A stretch of 64,000 bases of DNA, taken from Dromaius novaehollandiae (taxonomy: Eukaryota; Chordata; Aves; Casuariiformes; Dromaiidae). Under the pieces are notes generated by a model. That model made no database searches. It saw nothing but the letters and a program-made list of their open reading frames with translations, and was not told where the DNA came from. The translations under genes and the position numbers were made by a program. The stretch covers positions 201,359,336-201,423,335 of the forward strand of contig NC_088098.1 in assembly GCF_036370855.1 (NCBI RefSeq). Reading direction: 5' to 3'. Position 1 is the first letter of the stretch. Each line of letters begins with the position of its first letter. Shown here piece after piece: positions 35,030-48,900 of the stretch.

Positions 35030-38000
35030 TCAAAAATAATATTTATTCCATAGAAATAATTCTAACCTTTAAATACACCAGAAAGCATAAAACACTTTGA
35101 GTTTACTTGGTGCACATAAAGAAAAAAAAGTTGAAATGTAAGAATTTTCACATTAAAAAGCAAGGACAGTCAAAGAAAAGCCATTGCAGCAGCAGCTCTC
35201 CTTTGGGCAATCAATGAGTCCTACCATAATTTGTTGACTGCAGGACCAGCTACCTGAAGGTCGCAACAATTTGCATAAGCTGGTGACAAGGCCAGTAGTT
35301 TTCAGTAGCACTCATTACACAGACAAATGTATTATGAGATTCAGCAATACAAGTATGTCCCAGTAAATTCCATAGAGACATAACCATTTTTAAAAATGTC
35401 ATAAACAAAAATTTTAGGTACCCCTCAATCACTTTTGGCAGGTCAGACTCAGATAAATTTTGAAATATTACAGCTCACCTTTAAAGACAATTTAGTAGAC
35501 TGAATAGCTCTACATATGTCCTTAAGTATTTGAAAATCATAACAAGAAAGGCAAGTCTTTTTTTTTTTCTTTTTTTCGTTCTTTTTTTTGGTACCCTGAT
35601 CAGAATAGACTTCAAGACTTGGAATCAGGCAAATTTCGTATTATAGTATTTTTCAGGACACAGTACCTAGATGAGTACCTGAATTCAAATTAAAAATTTT
35701 GTAGGGGAAGACACCAAAATACCTTGTTAAAATGAGTAGTCTTTTATATTACATTTTTATTTTGCAAGAAAATAAATTATACAACTTAAAAAATAAAATT
35801 CAAAAATTAAGCAGTACATCAAAATAGTTCAGCTGGACTGCCATACAGAAACTACCACCATTCAAAATTGTACAGCATTATTATCTTGGTAGTGGCACAC
35901 ATTCAAAATTGTAAATACCATACGTAGATAGATATTACAACTCAGGAACTCAAGTTTGCTCAACACTCCAGACTACATATAGTGTATATGACAGGAAAGC
36001 TTTCATGTATTGTTTATTTCACAAATATGACCTCAAAGAATTACAAAGATAGCATCCCAGTCATTTAGATGAAAATAGAAAACAGTTTGAGTTTAAGATA
36101 GCAAATCTTTCTGTAAAACTATCAAATCTTTTGCCAATTGTGTTTTTAAAATTTGCACTTTACAGGACAATGGCATCCCAATGCAAATAAATGTAACGTG
36201 AACATTCAAAACATTTATATTAAGTTTAAAAAGGTGAAAACAAGAAAGTCACATTTTTGTTTTGGAAATGCAATTGCATTACAGTCGTAACAAATGAAAG
36301 ATAGATGAGTAAAAATAGAAGCTAGGGACACCAACTGTGGAAAGAGGAAAATGGAAGACTTCAGAATTGAAACCGAGATCCTCATCAGGTTGTTGGGACA
36401 GAGAAAGATTTAACAGTATTTCTTAATTAAACCCATTAAGAGTGATTTTCCCACCTCTTCTACAATACATTTTACTCCATAGTTATTCACCGTGGCAGTG
36501 TGTGTGGCAACATGTTTTTCAGATGCAGCACCTCTTTAAGCTAGGTCTTTGGACATATATATTCATAGCTAAAAATTGCAGCTTTAAAAGTGCGTTGTTG
36601 CCATATTGCAATTGAAGAATAGTTCATTTTTATTTAGATCTGAACTCTACCCTCCCCCAAAGAACAGTTTACCCCAGGTATCTCCCTGTGCCCCAGATGA
36701 TACTGGTTTTAAGTGCATATTGGTGAAAGTGACCTGATGAAGGATGCTAAATGTGTTTCTGCATCTTTAACAAATTTGCTGGTGTGATTCTCAGATTTAA
36801 TTAAACAAACAAAAAAAACCCCAAGAAACAAAACCCCAGCTACCCACATCCATTTCCAGTATATGTTTAAAGAAAAATGACCATGTTATAGGCACATTAC
36901 CCTTTATATTTCTGCATCCCATGTACTGAGATGTATATAGATAACATTTAGGTTATGTTTTTATATATATTAATTGAAGGGAAAATGCAGCTATTTAGCT
37001 TTTAGCAATCTATTGCTGTCTGCATACACACAGACTTCTAAAACAGTCGTATCTGAGATACAATCTCTTAAACTTCTCTCTTAAATTAAATCAATGGCTT
37101 TGAAGTGAGTACTCCCACCTTTTCGGTCACTTGTATGTGACAATTTCAGATCTGTTATTCTCTGATTAAGGGATAGAAACTCTTATGCTCAAAAGAGGGT
37201 GCTCAGACACTCTTTAGAGTTTTGGACTCTCAATTTTCCCCCAGTTATCCCAAGTGAGCGTTTATTATTTATAATGTAAGTTACAAATACTGAAAATCTT
37301 GTAGTACAAAGTTTTTATTAGAATTTTGTCTTCTAATTTATAATATTCAAATAGCTTTTACTGGTTAACTAGACAGAGCTTTTGATTCTGAATAGCAACA
37401 CCATAGGGCTAACATAAAAGATGCAGTATTTTTAAACAGCATCCACTTTTGAGTGTCAACAAAAGCATATAAGATAAGCTGTGGGATCTCAATTAATTTT
37501 AATTTGTCTGGTCTCAATTTCTCTCCATCTCTTGTTCATGAAACCCTCATTCCTGTAGGTACGTATTGTTCTCAGGCAATCACACTGGCACTTACATTAG
37601 TAATAGAGCATGCAGCCTGTTTAAGGGGACAAACAACCATCCTTGTAGTGTGTCTGCTTTCAAACTACTCATTTTACACTTTACAGCAACCATGTGAAAA
37701 TAAAACTCTTCCTTTTATTTACTGAGAGGTTTTACTTTTTGAGCAAAGTTAATTGCATCCTCTCCCCCCTTTCAATCATCAAAAGGGATGAGACCTTTAG
37801 TTGTTGTACTTGAACTGGTAAATTAAAAAAAAATTGCACAGTTGCCTGTGACATTTATTGAGTATTCATACAGAACTGAGTAAAGCTCAACTTACCTTTT
37901 GTCCCAAGACAGGCACTCTGCTCCAGTGATTCATGTTATCAGTCCAGTACACGCTGGGACATTTCAGAGTAGCAGAGAGTCAGACATTGCCAAAAGACTA

Positions 38001-39230
38001 CTTAAGATGATTGAAAAAAGAAGAGGTAACATTAAAAATGTTGAAATTCCTGATGTGTATTTGGCACTCTCTCTGCATACACTAAACAAGGTACATTTCC
38101 CCTTAACTTTTACCATTTTCTCACAGCTGTATTTCCCACCTCCTGCCAGTTTCAAAAAAAAAGAAAAAAAAAGTAGAGGGTTTGTTTTTTCATATAAAGA
38201 TGTTGACTTTCTGGCAACAAAACAGTCAAATTTGATTAACCTTACAGGTATATATAAATTACCTATGAGGAATTAATACAGAAATCTTCAAGTATTACTT
38301 TCTTTCTGGGAGAGTTGTGCATCAATTACTCTTTAATGCATTCAGATTTATGTAGTCATACTTAACTATTTGGAATACAAATATTAAATGTACAACGAAA
38401 TACACTTAATATTTCTGTTCGCTATAACAGACCCACCCATGAAAACTGTTTTTAGAGTGAAGTATCATTCAAGAATGCTTCATCTCTTCAAAAAGATTGT
38501 AGCAAATCATCTGTCCAAATAAGATAACAAATAATGTATATCCATTTGTTTATAGCAAACAATATAAAAACAATGATCTCCTGCTTAAGGAAAAATATCA
38601 CCCACAAGTTGGAATTACTTTCATGTCACTTGTGTGTCAATTATTAAAATCCAGTTACTAGATTGAAGCACTGCTCTAGCCAACAGGTTTTAACTGTAAC
38701 AAATACATATCAGTTGTGAGGCATGTGTATGTGTCTCTCAAATGTTATTACGTAAAAAGGATCAAAGGAGGACAGTACATTACTCTGTTGATCCAAAACA
38801 CAAAGTGAAAGTGCTACTTCTAGTCCTAATCGCATTTTAAAAAAACAAAAACAAAACAAAACTAATAGCAGTTCCTCAGTGCATGAATATTTGAGTATTT
38901 TTTTCCTTGTGCAAGTACTGGTCATCTAAAAACCCAAACCTGTATTCTTCCTGGTGGGTGTAAATCAAATCTACTTTAAAAAGTTCACAATGGGCTCTTC
39001 ATGAATGCAAGTTTCCCACAAAACAGCATGCTGTTAAAAGTGTGCAACATGAAGGGAATGCCATCATGCTAGCTGAATGAGATTGGCAAAATATAGTCCT
39101 CTTTAAGGTAAGGCAGGGATTTTAATATGTAACGAAAGTCAAAGCAAGTCCTTCTGCAGCATAAACTGTTGCAGCTATCTGTTCAAGCACCCTTCCATTT
39201 GTGTTCTCAGCATCTTACAGAGTCCTCAAA
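35030..39230 (-). other. CUL5: CUL5 3'UTR (inferred extent, about 4.2 kb)
   Basis: AT-rich sequence after the CUL5 stop with no gene on either strand. Several AATAAA signals occur on the CUL5 strand, including plus-strand TTTATT at 37854-37859, 37714-37719, 37314-37319 and 35042-35047. The last was taken as the distal signal because a GT-rich stretch follows it. A long 3'UTR fits human CUL5, but the end point is inferred and shorter isoforms are possible. Confidence 0.5.
35042..35047 (-). terminator. candidate distal CUL5 polyadenylation signal
   Basis: AATAAA on the CUL5 strand followed within about 50 nt by a GTGTGCATGG-type stretch. It is the last of several hexamers. Confidence 0.4.
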
Positions 39231-39425
39231 TTATGCCATATATATGAAGGTGTTGATATCCGACTCATCTCTTCTGATATATTTGTGCTCTATAAGCCAT
39301 TCAATTTGCTCTTTTATCATTTTCTTTTGTGGCAAGAACATGTTTTTCAATATTTCTACCAGTTCAGTCTGAAGCTGGGCATTAGTAATTTTCTTCCTCA
39401 TTTTCATTATTTGGATGATAGCCTC
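39231..39425 (-). CDS. CUL5: CUL5 last coding exon (neddylation site, winged helix)
   Basis: 195 nt encoding E717-A780 and stop TAA (39231-39233). It begins EAIIQIMKMRKKITNAQLQ, where Lys724 is the NEDD8 site, and ends DESDINTFIYMA. Human has KKISNAQ at the one changed spot noticed. Confidence 0.98.
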   Translation of the reverse strand, partial: EAIIQIMKMRKKITNAQLQTELVEILKNMFLPQKKMIKEQIEWLIEHKYIRRDESDINTFIYMA

Positions 39426-39875
39426 CTAGTGGGGAACAAGAAAAAAAAATTACATACACACATACATGCACACACACACACTTTTGAAATATCCGATGGA
39501 AGTGACAAAGTGAACACAGGGGGCTCCTTGTAAGGCAAGACAGCAAAAGATTTGATTTTTTCCTGAAAAAATCAAACAGAAAAATTAGCTTGCCATCAGG
39601 TACTCTCAACACAACATGACACAGTAAATGCCGTGCATAAGACAGGCTGCAATTAAAACAAGACAGGGCCAACTTCTACTCTTGCTTACACATTTCTAAA
39701 AATGAGGGTCATCTTAACCCACTTGGTGGGGAGTAACACCCCAAACCCACTCTAAACAGGGTGCTTCACCTTCGTCAATCACAATCAGTTGCCCATGTAG
39801 GGTATCACCTTAAAATTTAAACATCAGAATAAAACAAGATAAAGATCACTTGCGAGTTTCTAATCTCCCAGTTCC

Positions 39876-39923
<48 letters not shown>

Positions 39924-42900
39924 AAAACTAATGCCAGGAATATTGGAAAAATGCAGTAAGAACACCTTTTACATGCAAGGTCAGACCATGAATTTCATCA
40001 CCTCACAAGCTGTGGCCAAGAACTTGGCAAAACTCAAACCAGGGAAAAGAGTGTAGCAAAGGTTAATTTAGGCCACCTTAAAAACATTCTTGAAATTATA
40101 AATCCATGTAATATAATATAGCTTTGAATGTGTCAGTTCATTAGTACAAAGTCACATTCTGTTCCTATGTTTCTTAGCATAAGTAATTATGTTCAATGAA
40201 TAGTTTAAAGAGCTACAATTTGAAGAGAAGCTGCGAGTTTGAGACTCCACTGCAGGTGACAATCTCTGATGTCCAAATGAGTTGTTCAGAACCATCAGCT
40301 CAAAGTTTTTACATGGGCATTTTCACCGAAGAAGGACATTAATCACAAAACAGGAAGCTGCAGTTTTTACATCAAAGTTGTACTTACAAACTTTCCCTAT
40401 AAAGAGGAGGCCTGTCAAAAGTCATACTACTTTTACTGAAGTATGACCGCAACTCAGAATATTCTACTGTCTTCATACAGAGCAGTCAAAAAGACCTCAA
40501 GATCAGTAATACTGTTTGCTCATCTTGGTGTCCCAAGTCAGTCAACTTAACCATCTGCTGCCACCCACTAACGGACATGCCTTCACTTGCTTAGTAACTG
40601 CTTCCTCCTCTTTACAAATTATAATTTATTATATCAGAACAGGAGGCTGCTATATACAAGTGTGAACACACACAATCTGGTATCTGCAGAGGATCACAAG
40701 CATTTATTTCATACATCAGCCTTCAAATGTGGACAGTATGTAACAGCTATAATATAAGAAAGGAATTAAGGTAATTTTATATTCCCCTGTCAGTTTTACT
40801 TGCCTGGGTTCGCAATATTCTTAGCTGGACTATTCCTTCATTCTCCTCTTCTCGCATCCTCTCCGTCGTAAGTTGCAATCGACCAATCAAATTTATCTTG
40901 CCCCTTTTCTGAACTTTAGCATTTTTTCTGAAAAAGTTGTATTGTATAAAAATAAGCCAAAAACACATTTTCAGTTAAGGAATTCTCATTAAACTTGCAT
41001 TAAAACAGCACTGAGTACCATCTTATATCAGGTATTTATAGGCTATTAGTAGTACAGCAGTGAGGTAGCTGGCTGGTAAATCCAAACACAACATCAATTT
41101 TTCCCCATCAACAACAAAGGAATATACCAACTTTTAAAACATCCATCAGCTGAAACTGACTGGCCAAAACTGAAAAGTAACCAGTAGTATTTTAAAGAAT
41201 AAACTTCTAGAGAAATATATCTCAGTTTAATTGTATAAAACTAGGGTTCTATAAAGGAACTTTTACAAGTAATTTCAGGAAATGGGACTAGTTCATTTTT
41301 CAGTCAAAAGAAACGGCTATCATAAAAACAGGAGAAAAATCAGATAAACATAGCAAAAAGCTGATGGCATTCTTCACCCACAAATTTGCTGTACAACCTG
41401 TCTCTTCTGTTATGTCCTGTCATCATTTCTCAAAGCTTATGATCCTGATAAGAAGAAAGAACATCAGGAGCCCTGGGCAAGAAACTGCGCACCAGGAGCA
41501 GCAGATTTGGCACCTCTTTCTCCACAGACCCAGATGTCCAGGCGCTAGTAAAAATGGGGCCCAGAATCTGAGATTAGTAGCAAGGAGCCACTTCTAATCA
41601 TGGTTATTCACAATAAAGAGAGGCAAAATCAAAGAAAAATGTACTAAACAGTATATACCATTTAGATGTTCTCTCTATATACTATCTTACGTTCTGAAGG
41701 ATTTCAAAGCACCAGGAAGAGAGTATTGCAGTTTTCACTGAAATAAAGATGTGCCTCTCTAGTCAAAAATCACAGCAACGAGGCACCATAATAACAAGCA
41801 GTTTCACTTCCTGTTTAAACTTACTCTGTTTTTGAAATAGCTGGGGACGTGGAAATATCAATACAGTACCAATGTTCTGCTCACATGCTGTTCTTCCTAT
41901 ATGAAATCTCATAGGCTCATTAGTAACAGCAAGATAGTAAAGCCTTATATTTTGCACCTCATCCATACATGTTTAAGAAATTTAACTCCACAGAAATCAG
42001 AATCATAAAAACACTCATCTGAAGGGGCCCCTGGACGTCATCTAGTCTAACCACCTACCTGAAGCACAACACAACCAAAACTCAAGTGAGAATCAGGGCA
42101 GCCAAGGGTCTGTCTAGCTGAATTTTGAAAATTTCCAAACATGAAGGTTAACTTAAAGTAAATTCCTTTAATTCTAAAATAGTACATGTTATTTTCATTT
42201 TCAAACATCATCTTACATTAAACTGAACTCCTGGTTCACCGAGAAGAGGGTTCCTTCTGTAAAGTCTTTGGGTGAATTGACTTGAGGTTCATACAATAAA
42301 ACCTGACGTTTCAGCTTTGGAAATGCTACAAGAGACTACAGAGAAAAGGGGGGAAAAAAGAATGAAAATAAAACACCAGACTTTCTAAATGGAAGCAATA
42401 ACTGTTTAAGAACATAGTTCCCTGCTGTGTGGACTGTAGCAGGGGAACTACATAGTCTTGTTTGGAGCTGCTAGAGGGCAACATGAAGATACCAGTAAAA
42501 TCAGAGAGGGGACGCAGTTTACCATGTCACTTTTTGAAATGAGTTAGCATAAATAAGATCATACAGAAGTAGTAAAATGCATGAACTCACACCTGAAGAG
42601 GTAACTTCTGGTGTTAAGTCTGCTTTACTTGACTAGTCTCATTATTCTCAAGGCACATAATCAAAAGATAGAGCAAACAAGTTATTTTTAAGCAACATAC
42701 ATTTAGCAGGTACCACTGAGTTCCTAAAATTAGACCAGTCCCACTACACAAACCACAATCATAACTGTGTGCTTTAGGCAGTATATGGTCAGAAAGATCT
42801 TGCTGTTTCCAAAAGCTAAGTTAGGTAATTCTGGGAAGAGAGAACACATTAATGTAAAGGCTGCATGTGCTCAACAGTAGTGCAGGGAGCCGGCATTACA

Positions 42901-45900
42901 ACTGATTAATTAGTAGAAAAGGTGTTCATGCTTCAGTTCAAAAAGTTATCTGATAGCGCTTTAAAAATATGAATCCAGTACTTCAGAGTTTAAAAAAAAC
43001 AAAACAAAACAAAAAAACCCCCACACTCTAGCTGAAATCTTTTTCAAGGGAAAGGGAAATACCCATAAAGTCCTCCTAAGTTCTGCGTCAGGGAGTTCAG
43101 TTGCCAGTTTAAGATTTTCAAAGCTGATCTTCTCTCTGGGTCTTTGGTTCCATGCGAACAGCACAGCTAGCTGAAATGTTGTTACCTCCAAGTCATACTG
43201 GCCAACCTCATTCTTAAAAGTTATCTGTGAATAGAAAGACAAAATTTTGCTTATAAGCCTTTCTGGAACACCAGCTTCTTGCCATTATAAAGACATGGAA
43301 AGACAGACATTAGAACAGACATACTAAAAACTATACACTTACAATTCCGTTAGACATGAGGTGATGCCAGTGCAACTTTCTACCACTGTGATTCTTTTTA
43401 TAAAACTCCTCAACTTCTGGGATGAGATCTTCTAATTCCGTGGGCAGTGAGACAAACACTTTTTCAGAACTTCGAGACCAGGCACCAGCGTTTAAAATTT
43501 TAATATTCACAGAGTCAGCTGTAAGACAATATGGGATCACACGACTCTCCAGGTATAACTGATAAACAAATGCACTCTTCTAGTTTAAATAAAATTAAAG
43601 AGGACTGAATCTTCAGAAAGTAGCAGGGTGTCTACCTAATTAGACATCAGCCTACTCTATTTACGCACTGCAGGCTTTCTGCCAGCAATATCGACTGAAA
43701 TCTCATTTTTTTTGCTGGCTTCTGCAGAGCTCCCTAAGCCCTGATGCTACCTTATGGCTGTTGCATGTACGCACTGTTCCAGGGGTTTCCAGCAGTGGAA
43801 AAATCTAGCTGTTTCCCAGTCTCTCTCATCAGTGAAATTTAATCTCAGATACATGATTTGAGCTCTTAATAGTGTGTATCCAGCTTTCCTGCTGGTAGGT
43901 AAGGGAGGGGCACAGCGTGAAGCACTCATGAAGAATGATGAGGGCATAGAAAAGGGGTAGTTAAGGCATTCACCTGGTTGAGAATCAAGCTTGGAATCTA
44001 ACTACAAGAGTAGAGAGTTTATGTCTACAAGATTGCTCATGAAGGGAAAAAAAACCTGAGTAACTTAAAGTGATACAGCTCAAGTGTCAATTGTAAGAGG
44101 AAGCAGAATCTACCCAGAGTACAGACACTTCAGACCTAAGAGTAACAAAGCCCTGAAGACTATGTTCAACCTAGTATAATTTTTAACTCAAGATTCAACA
44201 AAATTATTTTCCATCAAGAGAAATGAGAAATAGCAAGCCATTTGAAAACAATACCTGGTAGAGCAAGTTTATTGTTTTTGTGCATTTCTTTGAAGGCCTG
44301 GTTCAAGTCTTCAGATACTTTAATATCCTGGAACATTCTAGCCAACTTATTTACATAGTCTGCTGGCATGCCTACTTCCTGTAAAAATAAAAAGAACATT
44401 GAACTATAACATAGACATCTAAGAACAAAACGCTTTAGTTTTAAAATAATACATTCAAAAAATTAACAACAGCAGCAAAGTACATAGTTATCATCAATTT
44501 ATAATAACAAACTGCAATGCCATACGAAGTTGGGGTTTTTTTTGGTTTTTTGGGGGGTTTTTTTTGGCATGGATTTCCAGAAGTTACCCTTAAGGACATA
44601 TGATGATTCTCTAAAAGAAATACAGGTGCTTAAGAACATATGCAAGCTTTACAGAACCAATGAATTCTGAGATCTGAGGGAACGTTTATGGTGTGCAAAT
44701 CATGTTCTAATTTATATAAAATTTCAATTAGTCCAATCACAAGTCTCAAATGTATTTACATACCTAAAAAACAAGTCAAATCAATTGTGGTCATTTGCAC
44801 ATAATTATCTGAAGGCTTCAAATATATGTGAAATATCTTAAAATCTGTAACTACCACTATTAGGGTCAAAATTTCTCTTAGAAAAGACCTAAGCTGTTTT
44901 ACTTTCAAAAAGTTTTGCAATAATAAGGAAGCATAAGATGGCCTAAGTGGCTTTTAATTTAAAATAGAACTCACCTAAGCAAGAAGGATATCTAAGTTCA
45001 GGAATGAGAATTTATACTGCAAGCAACAGGAATGAGCAAATAAAGCAAAACATCAGGCTACTTACTCTGAGCCATTCCACCATGTTCTCCTCAATTTCGC
45101 TATCAGCTGATATATCTAATATCAGGCGTCTTGTTAAGTGAGCTTTGTGATACCGCATGAAAACGTCTTTATTCTGTACATATTTAAGTACCAAAAGCTG
45201 TCAAAAGAAGTAGAATTTAATATATTTGTTTGAATTGTTAATCAGACAAATCTTTCCATGATGATCTAATAACACTATGGACTATGAAGTAGAAAAAGGC
45301 TACCCGAGATTGCCTTAAAAGGAACTGTCATGCTATCACAGGTAACGCCTAAGAATTTTTTATAACATCAAATCTCCCATTTTTTCATTTGTCAACCATC
45401 GAGGAATCTCTTTTGAATCAGAGGGCACTAAACCCTGGTATACAAAAATCACCTATATCATTTTCTAGACTAGAATGCATGATGTGTAGTTACTGTAATA
45501 AGCTACACAGTTTGATATTGGCAATAAATTAGCATATTAATTTTGTGAACTGACAACACAGACATGAAACACTGCATGGTTTACAACATATACACACACA
45601 CTTCATTATATAACAAATTCTCTTCCCCATTATTACACCCTGCATAACTTGTTTTCAAGATCAAGGCATTAAACTGCTCCAGAAATATGACAACCAAATT
45701 TATTCTTCAGAACAATTAAGAAGTAGAAAGCGAGAACATACCACTTCTTTAAGCTTTGCTTCAATTTCTTCAGAGGTTAGTTTTTTGCTTAGTGGTGTTT
45801 TTCTTAGCAACATATCACAGTAATTAGCAAGAAGCTCAGGGCATTTGGATTCAGGCTGTGTTTTCAATCCAACACTAAATAAAACAACAACAACATATCT

Positions 45901-48900
45901 TCAAATTGAAGAGAAACCTTCTACACTGGAATTGTCACACTGTTAACAAGACAGACCACCCTTTCCCCGTCCACTTGGCAAGAATCCTAGCAATGAATTC
46001 ATACCCTTGTTAAACTAATGAGAAGTTAGGGAAAATTCTCTTTTCTTCTTCAAATAGTAAATACTACCAACCATTTTCAGACAGCTTCTACAGCTTGATC
46101 ATTTCAATTGCTTTTAATTTTAGAACTCTTAACTACGTAGGATTACTTTCAAACTGTAGTTTGAAATGAGACACAAAACACCCCAACTAAGTATTGCCTA
46201 GCAATAAGTATTCCAGTAAAGAACTATCAAATACTGCAGTGAAATCTGTTTTGCTCATCTTGTCAGTCTCCCTTGTTGACAACTCTCAAGAAGCAACCTC
46301 ATGCACTGCATTTTACAGATGGCAAAGCCAGACACATATATCGGGCAGTAATGGGATCAAATTATTTTACAGTAGGTGGAAACAGCAGGCTGACAGCTTG
46401 GAGATTAAAAAGAGATTAAAACTGAACAAGAAGACGCTACAGTAGATATACTGCAGTCCTTTGAAACATGTGCAAAGAGCACGAGGTGGCATTCTGAACC
46501 TCTGTCTAGGCTGTTGACTGAACTAGTGTCAGGGATCAATCCCTATCCCTAAAGTCAGGTAGTACCAACTTGATTGCTTGTCTTGAATTGTTAGGACCAG
46601 CCCTCTCTGTAACAGATTCTCTTGGACAGATATATTCGAATGGGCCCAAAACAGAGACAGCATGCAAGCTAACAGGTAAGCCATGGGGGTGCTCAGGGAT
46701 CCAGTGCTCACGCTCATTCTCTCACCCTCTCTCATCAGCTAGCACAGATGGTGCTAAAACTCTTCAGATAACTCATCCTTTCTAGTTCATAAAGTAGCTC
46801 ATAGGCTGGTGTCTGTTGCCTTCCTTAAGGCCATTTGAAGTAAGAGCTGATCAATAGCCTTGGCAATTACAAGACAGAATTCTTACTTAAGCAATGTGTT
46901 CTTTCATATTTCTGAACAGGTGTCTTCAGGATCCTGACAGCACACAAGAATTACCAAGCTCCATATTCTTAAGCTAAACTTAATGGCATAAATTAGATGG
47001 GATAAAGTTTCAGTTCAATTAAAAACAGATTGCACAAGTAGATAATTCAAAGAAGCTTGAGAATAAGAATAAACAGAAGACTACCACCATCATCGTGGTA
47101 AGAAAGAAACTTAGAAAATTCAGCTTGGGGAAAAAAGATCAAAAAACCAAAAAGCAAAACCCCAAAACCTGAAATTCGTCATTAGACAGATTTAGTTTCC
47201 AAGGAGTGAAACACAGTTTTACCGAGGCATTGGTTTGGATGTTCCCACAGGAAATTAAAACATTAGCCAAGACCTAAAATAACCTTCTCTACCTTGCCTA
47301 TGACCGTACAAAGAGCATAAATCAGGGACAGACCTTTGTGAAGGTGTTCGTCCAATAGTATGAAGACAGCAAGGCTTACCATTATTCCAAAACCAAACAT
47401 AGAATAAAAACCAAAATGCTAACCGGATTTTTATATCCCCTTCTTTCCCAAACACACACAAACTCATGGAGGCTAAATAATAAAATCCCACAGGTACAGT
47501 TTCATGCCTTCCCCCAGAGAAAAGAGTATAAATAAGGAACTTTCAGGTTATGATGATTACCTATCCTCAGAAAAGAGCCAGGTGATAAAGTTGAAATAAG
47601 AAAAATACAGCCTTTACCCATACCAACAAATGGTGTAGAGAATCATTTTAATTCGTTCAGCTCTCTTATAAGAAAACATATCTATTTTATCTGAGGCTCT
47701 TGAAGAACTTAGATTAGCTTACCACAGATTGCACAGAGTTGTACATACTATGTTGATATTCCATAAAATAGAGAACAAGAACAAAATCATAGCAACTCTA
47801 TCACACAATAACTCATGCCCTAACCAACATGAGATTGTTTTAGACCTAACAATAACTGCCTTATCATCAGCTGCAACTTTCACAGCAATTATACTTTGGA
47901 ACTGATGCCCTGTTACTGAGATTTGTTCTGATCATAAATCACATCTGTTATTAGATTACTGTATCTACAATAAATTCCCAACAGATATTGCACCTCAAAT
48001 TATTCCATTCTTTTGTCTTCACCTTATTTGTTGGGTCTTGTTACTCTGTCACAGAATCAATGTGAGACAAATAAAAGAGTATCTAGGCACATAGCAACAG
48101 ATGACAACTCTTTTGTCCTCTTTCATCATATAATAAAAATGTTTTTGTGGAAAGTAGTATTTGTTTTCCTGTCTTGGGGGACTGAAAACATTTAGTACTT
48201 GTTCACTATTATGGGTAAAATTTCCCCTCAAAATAGCAGACTGGCGACTACATTGTATCTATACTACAGGGTGGCAAGAATTTCACTGTTAATGCAATGT
48301 TCAACAGTAGATTCTCCACACGATTATTTAAGTGACATTTTCATTAAAGACAGCAAAACAAAACAACTAGTTCTGCTAGCTGAAGATCTACCGACACATC
48401 ACTTGTACTTGTACACATTTTCTGTGTGGAAGAGCATTCAGGGAACAAATGCAGAAATAATTCAGCCTTCTTCTATGCCTCTGGTACATTGGGCACAAAC
48501 CAACATGTGCTGTGGCCTGTCCAGAGCTAAGCATCCATCAGTTAGGCACCCAGTGTGCAGCAGCTAGAAGCCTGACTGACTTTTCCCAAGCAGACACTGT
48601 TCCTTTCAGTCTACTATTTTTTCATCTCTCACCTACTTTGTTCATGAAAAGTGTAGAAATTTAAGACATGCACCCTTCAGTGCAATTGCAATATAATTTC
48701 ACAAACTGGTTTAGAAGTTCTTGGAAGGGGAAGCTGACAGCCCAACTACATAGGCTTTGTTTCTGTAGCAAGTCAGACCACAAATTATACATAAGCAATC
48801 CCAACTACATAAACATGTACACATTCCTACTCAAGTTAAATTTACTTGACTGTTAACCGTTAAAATTAACGGTTTTAATTAACTGACTGCTACTTCCTTT

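Noticed and set aside
40804-40927. Alternative reading that the CUL5 exon ends at GT four bases later (GCAA then GTAAAA)
   Set aside because: That junction adds four bases and shifts the frame before the conserved last exon. The GC cut is the only one in phase.
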